Assembly: GCF_009646335.1 (NCBI RefSeq) | Contig: NZ_WJBU01000013.1 | Coordinates: 93,596-157,595, forward strand | Source of the DNA: Caenimonas koreensis DSM 17982 | GTDB lineage: Bacteria; Pseudomonadota; Gammaproteobacteria; Burkholderiales; Burkholderiaceae_C | DNA length: 64,000 bases | Reading direction: 5' to 3' | Shown: piece by piece, positions 33,085 through 40,884 of the stretch | Layout: each line of letters begins with the position of its first letter | Numbering within the stretch: position 1 is the first letter of the stretch | The notes under the pieces: generated by a model | The model's input: only the letters and a program-made list of their open reading frames with translations | Database searches by the model: none | What the model was told of the DNA's origin: nothing | Program-made: the position numbers and the translations under genes

Positions 33085-33444
33085 CTATCCAGTGATCAGG
33101 TAGCCAATGAAGGCCGCGATCCCGAGCACCACCAGCCACCACCACACCGGGCTCGAATCCGGCACCTGCCCCGGCGACAGGCCCTTGGCCGGGTTGGTAT
33201 AGGCGAACGAGTTGTCGGTGGGGCGCGGCACGAAGGGCTGCGACTGGGTCACGGCTTTGGCGTGCGAGCCGTGGGCGTCGCGTAAGGCAGGCGTCGCCAC
33301 TTTGCGTCGCATGTAGGCGTCAACACCTTGCTTGATGGCCGGCGCATCCATGCCGCTTGCGCGCAGCAGCTTGATCGCCTCGACGAGGTTGCCCCTGTCG
33401 AGCGCGGCCGTGACCTGCGGCGGCAGCGTGGGGGTGCTCTCCAT
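33085..33444 (-). CDS. Small membrane protein with ribosomal L7/L12 C-terminal-like domain
   Basis: 119 residues from ATG 33444, chosen because AGGAG sits 6 bases upstream. Residues 10-47 (AALDRGNLVEAIKLLRASGMDAPAIKQGVDAY) resemble the L7/L12 C-terminal helix pair. A flexible linker follows, then a single C-terminal TM helix at about 100-118 (VWWWLVVLGIAAFIGYLI). Tail-anchored topology is likely. Similar short proteins are usually left hypothetical; function unknown. Convergent with purL. Confidence 0.72.
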   Translation of the reverse strand: MESTPTLPPQVTAALDRGNLVEAIKLLRASGMDAPAIKQGVDAYMRRKVATPALRDAHGSHAKAVTQSQPFVPRPTDNSFAYTNPAKGLSPGQVPDSSPVWWWLVVLGIAAFIGYLITG

Positions 33445-33503
33445 CAACATCTCCTGCGGTTTTGTAGGCCAGGCCATTGTGGCGGGGCCTACACTCGCCG
33501 TCC

Positions 33504-34241
33504 ATGCCTGTGAAGCGATTCGACTCCATCGATGCCCTGCGCGGCGTCGCCATCGTCTGGATGACGGTGTTCCACTTTTCGTTCGACCTGAGCCACTTCG
33601 GCTGGTTGCACGCAGATTTCTACCGCGATCCGTTCTGGACGCTCCAGCGCACGTGCATCGTCAGCCTGTTCCTGTTCTGCGCGGGACTGGGCCAGGCCAT
33701 TGCGCATGAGCAGCAGCAGGGCTGGCCGCGCTTCTGGAAGCGCTGGTTGCAGGTGGCCGGTTGCGCACTGCTCGTGACTGCCGGCTCTGTGTGGATGTTC
33801 CCGCGCAGCTACATCTACTTCGGCGTGCTGCACGGCATTGCGGTGATGCTGGTGATCGTGCGGCTCACGTCGGGGTGGGGGCGCTGGCTGTGGCTGGCGG
33901 GAGCGATCGCGATATCGATGAAGCCGCTGGCCGAAGCCGCGCATGCAGCGTGGCCCATGCTCGACTTCCTGAATGACAAACCCTGGAACTGGCTCGGGCT
34001 GGTCAGCCGCAAGCCGGTCACCGAGGACTATGTGCCGGTGTTCCCCTGGCTGGGCGGGATGTGGTGGGGAATGGCTGCGGGGCAGTGGCTGCTCAGTCAG
34101 CGCAGGTCCTGGGTGAATGCCGCCGTACCCGCTGTGGCAAGCCCGCTCTCGTGGCTGGGCCGCTGGAGCCTGTCGTGGTACATGCTGCACCAGCCTGTGA
34201 TGATCGGCGCGATGATGGCGCTGCAGGCGGTCGCCAAATGA
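33504..34241 (+). CDS. DUF1624 / heparan-alpha-glucosaminide N-acetyltransferase-like membrane protein
   Basis: 245 residues with about seven predicted TM helices. The N-terminus FDSIDALRGVAIVWMTVFHFSFDLSHFGW is the hallmark of the DUF1624 acyltransferase-like family, with the catalytic-type His in the first helices. The C-terminal helix pair contains WSLSWYMLHQPVMIG. It probably transfers acyl groups across the inner membrane, but substrates of bacterial members are unknown. The start at 33504 gives MPVKRFDSIDALRG. Divergent from the L7/L12-like gene. Confidence 0.82.
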   Translation: MPVKRFDSIDALRGVAIVWMTVFHFSFDLSHFGWLHADFYRDPFWTLQRTCIVSLFLFCAGLGQAIAHEQQQGWPRFWKRWLQVAGCALLVTAGSVWMFPRSYIYFGVLHGIAVMLVIVRLTSGWGRWLWLAGAIAISMKPLAEAAHAAWPMLDFLNDKPWNWLGLVSRKPVTEDYVPVFPWLGGMWWGMAAGQWLLSQRRSWVNAAVPAVASPLSWLGRWSLSWYMLHQPVMIGAMMALQAVAK

Positions 34242-34243
34242 AA

Positions 34244-34264
34244 AACGCGGCCAGGGGCCGCGTT
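34244..34264. terminator. Bidirectional hairpin terminator between convergent genes
   Basis: AACGCGGCC (34244-34252) pairs perfectly with GGCCGCGTT (34256-34264) around an AGG loop, flanked by A-run on the left and TT on the right. It lies right after the DUF1624 stop and between two convergent genes, a good position for a shared rho-independent terminator. Confidence 0.75.
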
Positions 34265-34307
34265 GATCGCAGGGGCGGATGCAGGCCCGCCGAGCCTGGC
34301 GCGAGGG

Positions 34308-35087
34308 TTACTCGACGCGGGCCTTGGCGCGCAGCTCTTCCTGGAACTGGCCGAGCTTTTGCTGCTGCATCTGCTGCACGATCTGCGGCTTGACTTCTTC
34401 CAGCTTGGGCAGCTGCGCTTCACGGACGTCGTCAATGCGGATCACATGCCAGCCATGTTCGGACTTGACCGGCTCGGCGCTGACCTGGCCCTTGGCCAGC
34501 TTGACCATCGCGCCGGAGAACTCGGGCACGAAGTTCGCGGGCGAGGCCCAGTCAAGGTCGCCACCGTTGACTGACGACGCCTTGTCGCGCGACTTGGCCT
34601 TGGCGATGTCCTCGAATTTGCCGCCACGCTTGAGCTGGGCAATGATGGCCCGGGCCGACGCTTCGTCTTCCACCAGGATGTGGCGGGCGCGATATTCCTT
34701 GCCGCCGTTGGCCGCGACGAACTTGTTGTATTCAGCGGTGATGTCGGCGTCGCTGATCGGGTTCGACTTGGCAAAGTCAACGAACAGTTCGCGAATCAGG
34801 ATGGCCTGGCGGGCAAGTTCGAGCTGCTGCTTGTAGTCATCCGTTGCGTCGAGGCCGCGGCGTTGCGCTTCCTGCATGAACACTTCCCGTGAAATGACCT
34901 CTTCACGCAGCTGGCCCTGCGCTTCGGGCGGGATCTGTCGGCCCGTCTTGGCGATCTGGGCGGCCAGCGCATCGAGGCGCGCTTTCGGTACCGGCTTGCC
35001 GTTGACGACGGCGATGTTTTGCGCGAACGCGGGCAGGGCAAGGCCCAGGACGGCGGCCGCGACGGCGGTCACGATGACTTGCTTCAT
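34308..35087 (-). CDS. Periplasmic parvulin-type peptidyl-prolyl cis-trans isomerase
   Basis: 259 residues. A Sec signal peptide covers about 1-22 (ATG 35087; TAVAAAVLGLALPAFA then Q). A SurA_N-like helical chaperone part spans about 25-130. The PpiC/parvulin domain at about 138-232 has RARHILVEDE, GGDLDWASPANFVPEF and SEHGWHVIRIDDV. Expected to fold or chaperone periplasmic and outer-membrane proteins. Upstream gene bolA lies 36 bases away on the same strand. Confidence 0.9.
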   Translation of the reverse strand: MKQVIVTAVAAAVLGLALPAFAQNIAVVNGKPVPKARLDALAAQIAKTGRQIPPEAQGQLREEVISREVFMQEAQRRGLDATDDYKQQLELARQAILIRELFVDFAKSNPISDADITAEYNKFVAANGGKEYRARHILVEDEASARAIIAQLKRGGKFEDIAKAKSRDKASSVNGGDLDWASPANFVPEFSGAMVKLAKGQVSAEPVKSEHGWHVIRIDDVREAQLPKLEEVKPQIVQQMQQQKLGQFQEELRAKARVE

Positions 35088-35122
35088 TGGGGGTCTCACT
35101 GGGATCGGGAAGGAAGGTGGAT

Positions 35123-35389
35123 TCAAAGAATGTCGATGGCGAGGGCATGTAGCCCGCGCTCTACAAATTCTTGCAGCGCATCATACACAAGCCTATGGCG
35201 CGCTACGCGGGTCAAACCGGTGAACTTCTGCGAGGCGATGCGCACCCGGAAATGGGTGCCGGAGCCGCTTGCGTCGGCCCCGGCATGGCCAGCGTGGGCG
35301 GCGCTTTCGTCAATCACTTCGAGCTTGCTGGGTTCAAGGAGTTCCGCAAGACGCGCGTGAAGTGCGTCGGCCGTGATGCCGGTGGTCAT
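35123..35389 (-). CDS. bolA: BolA family protein
   Basis: 88 residues, class II KH-like fold. The ADALHARLAELLEPSKLEVIDES start and THFRVRIASQKFTGLTRVARHRLVYDAL core are characteristic, with the family's conserved His in ARHRLVY. BolA proteins pair with monothiol glutaredoxins in Fe-S trafficking and affect envelope stress. An acidic/His-rich loop (AAHAGHAGADASGSGTH) is typical. Placed between yciB and the parvulin gene, a recurrent betaproteobacterial order. Confidence 0.92.
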   Translation of the reverse strand: MTTGITADALHARLAELLEPSKLEVIDESAAHAGHAGADASGSGTHFRVRIASQKFTGLTRVARHRLVYDALQEFVERGLHALAIDIL

Positions 35390-35402
35390 GGGCAGGGCGC
35401 TT

Positions 35403-35951
35403 TCAGGGGTTCGGCGGAGCTTCGTCGCTCTTCATGTACCGCGACAGGTACAACGCCTGCCCGATGATGAAGACGACCATCAGGCCCATGCCGCCGAAGA
35501 GCTTGAAGTTGACCCAGGTGTCGGTGTCGAAATTGAACGCCACCCACAGGTTGACAACCCCCATCACCGCAAAGAACGCGATCCACATCCAGTTGGTGAC
35601 GCGCCAGGCGTTGTCGGGCAGCTCCAGCTGCGAGCCCATCACGGTCTTGAGCAGGTTCTTCCTGAAGATGACCTGGCCCGCCAACAGGGCGCCGCCCATC
35701 AGCCAGTAAAGCACCGTCGGCTTCCATTTGATGAAGGTCTCGTTGTGCAGCAGGATCGTCGCGCCGCCGAAAAGCACGATCACGCCCAGGCTGATCCACT
35801 GCAGCGGCTCGACTTTGCCGGTACTGTGCCGTATCCATGCGATCTGCGCGATGGTCGCCACGATGGCCACGCCCGTCGCCGCATAGATGCCCGCAAACTT
35901 GAACGCAACAAAGAACAGGATGATCGGGAAGAAATCGAGAAGCAGTTTCAT
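35403..35951 (-). CDS. yciB: Inner membrane septation protein A (YciB family)
   Basis: 182 residues with five or six TM helices: LLLDFFPIILFFVAFKF, IYAATGVAIVATIAQIAWI, ISLGVIVLFGGATILL, WMWIAFFAVMGVVNLWVAF and GGMGLMVVFIIGQALYL. The MKLLLDFFPIILFF start and NDTFIKWKP-like motif (HNETFIKWKPTVLYW) are diagnostic. YciB links cell-envelope synthesis and septation. The start at 35951 is the family start; a longer frame would overlap msrB. Confidence 0.93.
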   Translation of the reverse strand: MKLLLDFFPIILFFVAFKFAGIYAATGVAIVATIAQIAWIRHSTGKVEPLQWISLGVIVLFGGATILLHNETFIKWKPTVLYWLMGGALLAGQVIFRKNLLKTVMGSQLELPDNAWRVTNWMWIAFFAVMGVVNLWVAFNFDTDTWVNFKLFGGMGLMVVFIIGQALYLSRYMKSDEAPPNP

Positions 35952-35956
35952 CGCGC

Positions 35957-36376
35957 TTATTTGGGTTCCGGCTGGAAATCCAGCGAGGCGGAGTTCATGC
36001 AGTAGCGCAGGCCAGTGTCGGTCGGGCCGTCGTTGAATACGTGGCCCAGGTGCGCGCCGCACTGCGCGCACACGGTTTCGGTGCGCCTCATGCCGTGGCT
36101 CGTGTCCACGATTTCCTGGATGGCGCCCGGCACCGCCAGTGAAAAGCTGGGCCAGCCGCAGCCGGCGTCGAATTTAGTGGATGAATCGAACAGCTTGTTG
36201 CCGCAGCAGATGCAGTGGTAGCTGCCATCGGCCCACACACGTTCGTATTTGCCGGTGTAGGGCCGCTCGGTGGCGGCGTGTCGTGTGACCTGGAACGCGC
36301 CCGGCTCGGCGCCTTTTTGCGCGAGCAGCTCTTTCCATTCGGTCTCGGTCTTGCGGATGGGGAAATCGTCGTTCAT
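35957..36376 (-). CDS. msrB: Peptide-methionine (R)-S-oxide reductase
   Basis: 139-residue repair enzyme for methionine-R-sulfoxide. Two CxxC zinc pairs are visible (CICCG and CAQCG), together with the catalytic Cys in [10 protein letters not shown] and the GCGWPSF and [11 protein letters not shown] motifs. Cytosolic by lack of a signal peptide. Six bases separate it from yciB, so the msrB-yciB-bolA-parvulin set is probably one operon. Confidence 0.95.
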   Translation of the reverse strand: MNDDFPIRKTETEWKELLAQKGAEPGAFQVTRHAATERPYTGKYERVWADGSYHCICCGNKLFDSSTKFDAGCGWPSFSLAVPGAIQEIVDTSHGMRRTETVCAQCGAHLGHVFNDGPTDTGLRYCMNSASLDFQPEPK

Positions 36377-36552
36377 GTGCGGATTGTCACCTGCGTGGGG
36401 CGGCTGTGCGGCGTAGGGGAATGTGTTCGCGGCGCGTCAGTAAGTAAAAAGCTATGGGTGGTACAGGGGATTTCCATGTGCGCCGCACGAAAAGTTGATC
36501 ATAATTTTGTACGGGCGGCTAAAACAGTCGTCGTGAATAAAGGGAGCATGAA

Positions 36553-37181
36553 TTGAGTACGATCAACGTGCAGCGCAGCGTTTCCACGCCCATTCCAAAC
36601 GCGGGGCTGCTGCTCAGACAGCCTTCCAGTCAGGTTCAGCTGCGGCACCTGCGCACCGCGTCCGAAATCCACCAGATCCTTCACCTGCGCGAGGAAATCG
36701 ACCTTTCTGCGCACCTCGCCTCCGGCGAGGCGTTTGAACGGCTCGAAAAAAAAGAGACGAGTGCGGCTTTGTCGGTGCATTCGACCTCGACGACGAGACA
36801 ATTGGCACCATCCGCATCGTCCCCATGGGCTATGAACTCACGCTCGCAGACACCTTGTTCGCACAGCTTGGCGCCACAGCGCAGGTTGCCGAAGATGCAT
36901 GGGAAGTCGGGCGGCTGGTCCTGGCCCATGAGTGTCGCAGCGACGTCGATGCGCTGCGCCGCTGCCTGTACCTCTCCCTTGAATACGCACACCGGCAGGC
37001 AAAGGTGAAAAACCTCTACGCCGCCTGCACGCATGTGCTTGCACGACTGTACCGGCGCTTCGGTTTTTCCCAGGTTGCTGCAGGCGTGCAACTTGCCGGC
37101 ACCGACAAGTCATATACCTTGATCCACGGGGACGCTGACCACGTCCTTCGTTGCCTCGCCGGCGCGCAGGTGTCGCAATGA
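36553..37181 (+). pseudogene. GNAT/autoinducer-synthase-like acyltransferase interrupted by a -1 frameshift at an A8 tract
   Basis: Two overlapping frames join into one 209-residue protein if a single -1 shift occurs at the A8 run 36746-36753. The first frame gives residues 1-67 (TTG 36553, AGGGAG 6 bases upstream, ending FERLEKK). The second gives RDECGFVGAFDLDDETIGTIRIVP onward. The composite has a GNAT-type acyltransferase look shared with LuxI and FeeM-like N-acyl synthases: R/F-rich N-terminus, GTIRIVP strand, EVGRLVLA (compare the E-x-x-R motif of autoinducer synthases) and the CTHVLARLYRRFGF acyl-site helix. The stop in the second frame overlaps the ATG of the sensor kinase, showing that this frame is meant to be translated. 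It may be a true lesion, a sequencing error, phase variation or programmed slippage. Confidence 0.6.
36746..36753 (+). other. A8 homopolymer at the acyltransferase frame junction
   Basis: Frame 1 reads GAA-AAA-AAA-GAG across the tract and stays open, but loses family-like sequence immediately after it. A shift of -1 (or one more A) restores GAA-AAA-AAA-AGA-GAC and the acyltransferase continues. A-AAA-AAA-G is a classical bacterial slippery sequence. Confidence 0.75.
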
Positions 37182-39727
37182 AGCGCCTGCCAGCCCTTGC
37201 GCGCGACCTGATGCGCCGCCACCGTGACTACCACGAGCTTGAACCGCTGATGCTCCTGTACGCGGGCATTTTCGGCGCGGTCACGTTCCCGTTGCTGTAC
37301 ATGCTGCGCTTCACCAAGGCAGACCCGGTGTACGACGACCTGCTGATCCGCGTCGTTGCGACCAGCAGCTGCATCCTGCTGATGCTGCGCAAGTACTGGC
37401 CAAAGCAGCTGCTGCCGTACTTCCACATGTTCTCGTACTGGACGCTGGTGTACTCGCTGCCGTTCACCTTCATGTACATCGCGCTCAAGAACGGCGGCGG
37501 GACAGTCGGTGTGGCGAACACATTGATGGTCGCGTTCTTCGTGATCCTCATGACGGACTGGCGCAACATGATCGCGATGCTGTCAATAGGCTTTGGCACG
37601 GCGATAGGCTGGTATGTCCTGACCGACCCGAACCCGAAAATGCCGGTTGATTATGTCGCGAGGCTGCCCACCTTGCTCACCGTGATCGTGGGGGGAAGCC
37701 TCTTCAAGATCGCGGTGGAAAGCGCCACCTCCAGGCGCGTGCGTGACGCCTATGCGTCGCTTGCAGGCTCGATCGCCCATGAAATGCGCAACCCGCTTTC
37801 ACAAGTGCGCCACAGCCTCGAGCAGATTCGCGCTGCCCTTCCTGCACCCACCGTGCGGATGCATGACCAGACCATTGCATCGCGCAGCATCGACACACTC
37901 TACCGGCATGTCTCCCAGGGTGAATTGGCGGTCAAGCGCGGCCTGCAGGTGATCGCGATGACGATGGACGAGGTCAGTGCGCGCGGCCAGGAGGCGGCCA
38001 CGCTCGATTACCTCAAGGCATCCGAGGCCTGCGACAAGGCGATCCAGGAATATGGCTACGAGAACGAGCAGCAGCGCGCGCGTGTCAGCCTCGAGGTCCT
38101 GCAAGACTTCACGTTTCGTGGGGACGAGACAGCATTCCTGTTCGTGCTGTTCAATCTTCTGAAGAACGCGCTGTTCTACATGCCGGCCTATCCGTATGCA
38201 ACGGTCCGGTTCATCGTCGAGCGCGGCACCATCACCGTGCGCGACACGGGGCCAGGCATTCCGGAGTCTGTGGTCGGCGAGCTGTTCCAGCCGTTTGGCA
38301 CGCGCGACAAGAAGGGCGGAACAGGGCTTGGCCTGGCCTACTGCCGCCGTGTGACACAGGCATTTGGAGGTGAGATCGCCTGCAGGTCAGTCCTTGCCAG
38401 CTTCACGGAATTCGTCATGACGTTCCCGGTCGTGAGCGAAGCCGAGCTGGAAGCAAGCCGCCAGCAGGCGCTGGCCGATGCCAGGCGCCAGCTTGCCGGG
38501 CGCAACGTCCTGCTGGTTGACGACGACGCCATGCTTCGTACTGCCACGCGCCAGAAGCTGGTGCCAATGGGCTGTGTGGTGTTTGAGGCAGCCGATGGCG
38601 CACAGGCGCTGATGGCGTTGCGGGCAGCACGGTTCGACCTGGTTCTGCTGGACCTGAACATGCCGCAAATGGATGGCTACGAGGTTGCGGAATTGATTCG
38701 CAGGGGTGGTGCCGGTGCGAACCGCGACACCTGCCTGATTGCTCACACGAGCGAGCCTGAGCACCTGGCCCGTGTCAAGACAACCAATGCCGGCTTCGAC
38801 GATTTTGTGTCCAAGCCCGTTGATGACGTCACGCTGGCGCGCGCCATGTGTGAGGCGCTGCGAATCAGTGGACAGCGCGCCCAGCAAGCAAGGCGCCTGC
38901 TGGCGGGCCGGCGCATTCTGGTGGCCGACGACAATGCGTACAACCGCAGCGCACTCGGTGTATTGCTGCGTCACGAGGGCGCACAAGTCGTCGATGCAGC
39001 AAGCGGCGGCGAGGCACTGGAAATTCTTGAGCGCGAGCGCGCCTTCGATGCGATCTTGCTCGACATCGAGATGCCCGGCATGGACGGCATCGAGACCGCT
39101 CGCCGCATTCGCGCCGGCGTTTTCGGTGAGCGCCATGTGCCCATCATTGCGATCACTGGCCATAGCGGGCCGGATGTGCTTGCTGCCGGTGGCGCCGCCG
39201 GCATCGAGGAGTTTATTCTCAAGCCCGTCGAGCCGGGCATCCTGTTCGCAAAGTTGTCCGCGTTGCTGGGCCTGGACAGCCTGGCCGGAGGCGATCAAAT
39301 GGAAGACGAAGTCGTGCACGTCGAAGAGGTCCTGGACGACGTTGTGCAGCCGCAGACGCTGCTCGACGAGCGGCGCCTGCAGAACTACCTGCGCATCGGC
39401 ATGCTGAGCGAGCTGGTCAACGACTACCGGCCCTTGATCGACGAGCTGGTCGTCAAACTCCTGGGTGCCCGTGCACGCAATGACTTTGACCAGGCCACGC
39501 GAGAGCTGCACTCGATCGTCGGCATGTCGGGCGAAGTGGGGGCAAGCGGCCTCTATCGCTACAGCCGCGAGCTCTATATCGGCATGCTCGATACGCGCCA
39601 ATGGCCGCGCGACATCGCCTGGACGGAACGCATCCGGGAATTGACTGCGCAGTCCAACCGCGCGCTTGTCGAGTGGTCCGAGACGCACGACGCTGCCTCG
39701 CCGCCTGACCCCTCAGGAGCGAAATGA
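37178..39727 (+). CDS. CqsS/PhcS-like membrane hybrid sensor histidine kinase (HK-REC-REC-HPt)
   Basis: 849 residues from ATG 37178. A six- or seven-helix membrane sensor covers about 25-180, similar in layout to CqsS/LqsS/PhcS quorum-sensing kinases. HisKA has H201 in IAHEMRNPLSQ. HATPase has FNLLKNALF at 325-333, DTGPGIP at 356-362 and GTGLGLAYC near 381. Receiver 1 has D492 (LLDLNMPQMDG) and receiver 2 has D629 (LLDIEMPGMDG) with ITGHSG and FILKPVEP. A C-terminal HPt has H778 in RELHSIVGMSGEVGA. All phosphorelay residues are intact. Start and stop overlap the neighbouring genes (ATGA both sides). The ligand is presumably a small lipid-like autoinducer. Confidence 0.88.
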   Translation: MKRLPALARDLMRRHRDYHELEPLMLLYAGIFGAVTFPLLYMLRFTKADPVYDDLLIRVVATSSCILLMLRKYWPKQLLPYFHMFSYWTLVYSLPFTFMYIALKNGGGTVGVANTLMVAFFVILMTDWRNMIAMLSIGFGTAIGWYVLTDPNPKMPVDYVARLPTLLTVIVGGSLFKIAVESATSRRVRDAYASLAGSIAHEMRNPLSQVRHSLEQIRAALPAPTVRMHDQTIASRSIDTLYRHVSQGELAVKRGLQVIAMTMDEVSARGQEAATLDYLKASEACDKAIQEYGYENEQQRARVSLEVLQDFTFRGDETAFLFVLFNLLKNALFYMPAYPYATVRFIVERGTITVRDTGPGIPESVVGELFQPFGTRDKKGGTGLGLAYCRRVTQAFGGEIACRSVLASFTEFVMTFPVVSEAELEASRQQALADARRQLAGRNVLLVDDDAMLRTATRQKLVPMGCVVFEAADGAQALMALRAARFDLVLLDLNMPQMDGYEVAELIRRGGAGANRDTCLIAHTSEPEHLARVKTTNAGFDDFVSKPVDDVTLARAMCEALRISGQRAQQARRLLAGRRILVADDNAYNRSALGVLLRHEGAQVVDAASGGEALEILERERAFDAILLDIEMPGMDGIETARRIRAGVFGERHVPIIAITGHSGPDVLAAGGAAGIEEFILKPVEPGILFAKLSALLGLDSLAGGDQMEDEVVHVEEVLDDVVQPQTLLDERRLQNYLRIGMLSELVNDYRPLIDELVVKLLGARARNDFDQATRELHSIVGMSGEVGASGLYRYSRELYIGMLDTRQWPRDIAWTERIRELTAQSNRALVEWSETHDAASPPDPSGAK

Positions 39728-40884
39728 CGGCATCCGAGAAGTCCCTTGCGGTCCTTTTTGTTGATGATGACGCGCTGACTCGCAAGATATTTGCTGGCGT
39801 CTTCGGTGGTGAATTCACGGTTGTCACTGCAGCAAGCGCCGCTGAGGCGATCCAGCTGCTTTCGGCGGGTGACCACGAGTACGCCGTTTTGCTCACCGAC
39901 TTCCAGATGCCGGGCGGCGATGGCGTTAACCTCCTGCGCGCTGCGCAGCGCCTGCACCGCCATGTCGTCCGCCTGCTGGTCTCAGCGTATGCAGAAAAAG
40001 ACGTGGCGATCGCCGCAGTCAATCAGGGTGGCGTCATGCGGATTCTTGAAAAACCCCTGGCCAGCGTCTCCACACGCGAGGTTCTTCGCGAGGCCATGGA
40101 GCTCTATGTCAGCCAGCGCGCCGAGCGTGTCGCCAATGAACGCCGCGCCTCGGCCCTGCGCGAAATGGCCGGATTCCTGGCGCATGAACTCAACACGCCG
40201 TTGGCCACGGTCAGAGGCAGCGTTGCCGCCATTACTGCCCGCCATATTCCGGACAAGGGATCATCGGCGGGCAACATCGTCTCGTTCAGGGAAGACCAGC
40301 CGGGCGAGGTGCTTGCTGCGCTGGCCCGCGCCGAGCGCCGTGCCCTGTATTGCCAGTCGCTGGTATCAACATTCGTGCAATCAGCTCGCGATGCCTATCC
40401 AGGTGCCACCACGCATTCGGTCAAGGCATCCGGCCTGGTTGCGGATCTGCTCGGTGAGTTCCCGTTCGAGGATGACGAGCACAGCCTCATCTTGCACGAG
40501 GTGCAGTCCGACTTCGAGCTGGGCGGGCGCCGTGACCTGCTGTACCTCGTGCTTTGCACGCTCACGAAGAACGCGCTTCAGGCCATGCGCGGCCATAGCG
40601 GGGCTACGCTGACGATCATCGTCGGCAACAACGCAGAAGGCCATGGCCACATCTTGCGATTCGTGGATACAGGCCCCGGAATCCCGCAGGAGGTGCTGGG
40701 CCGGCTCACGCGCGAGCCGCTGACCACGAAGTCGAGCGGCAACGGAATGGGGCTGGTGTTCTGCCGGCGCGTCATGGAATCCGTGGGCGGCACGATAGTG
40801 GTCGCCTCTGAACTCGGCAAGGGCACCACGGTCACCCTGGATTTCAAGCCGGTGGCACTGACCAGTGCGCGCGCGAAGCACTGA
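39724..40884 (+). CDS. PhcR-like response regulator with histidine-kinase output domain
   Basis: 386 residues. The N-terminal receiver (about 8-125) has DDD at 14-16, phospho-acceptor D59 (LLTDFQMPGGDG) and K110. A kinase-like module follows: H154 in GFLAHELNTPLATVRG, an N-box with LTKNALQAM, DTGPGIP and GNGMGLVFCRR. No DNA-binding domain is present. This receiver-plus-kinase arrangement is the one described for Ralstonia PhcR in the phcBSRQ quorum-sensing operon. It is translationally coupled to the hybrid kinase and probably receives phosphate from its HPt. Confidence 0.87.
   Translation: MTASEKSLAVLFVDDDALTRKIFAGVFGGEFTVVTAASAAEAIQLLSAGDHEYAVLLTDFQMPGGDGVNLLRAAQRLHRHVVRLLVSAYAEKDVAIAAVNQGGVMRILEKPLASVSTREVLREAMELYVSQRAERVANERRASALREMAGFLAHELNTPLATVRGSVAAITARHIPDKGSSAGNIVSFREDQPGEVLAALARAERRALYCQSLVSTFVQSARDAYPGATTHSVKASGLVADLLGEFPFEDDEHSLILHEVQSDFELGGRRDLLYLVLCTLTKNALQAMRGHSGATLTIIVGNNAEGHGHILRFVDTGPGIPQEVLGRLTREPLTTKSSGNGMGLVFCRRVMESVGGTIVVASELGKGTTVTLDFKPVALTSARAKH

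Noticed and set aside
36825..37181. Second half of the acyltransferase as an independent 118-residue gene starting at ATG 36825
   Set aside because: The family-like sequence begins 24 codons earlier in the same frame and continues the first frame exactly at the A8 tract, so a single split gene explains it better.
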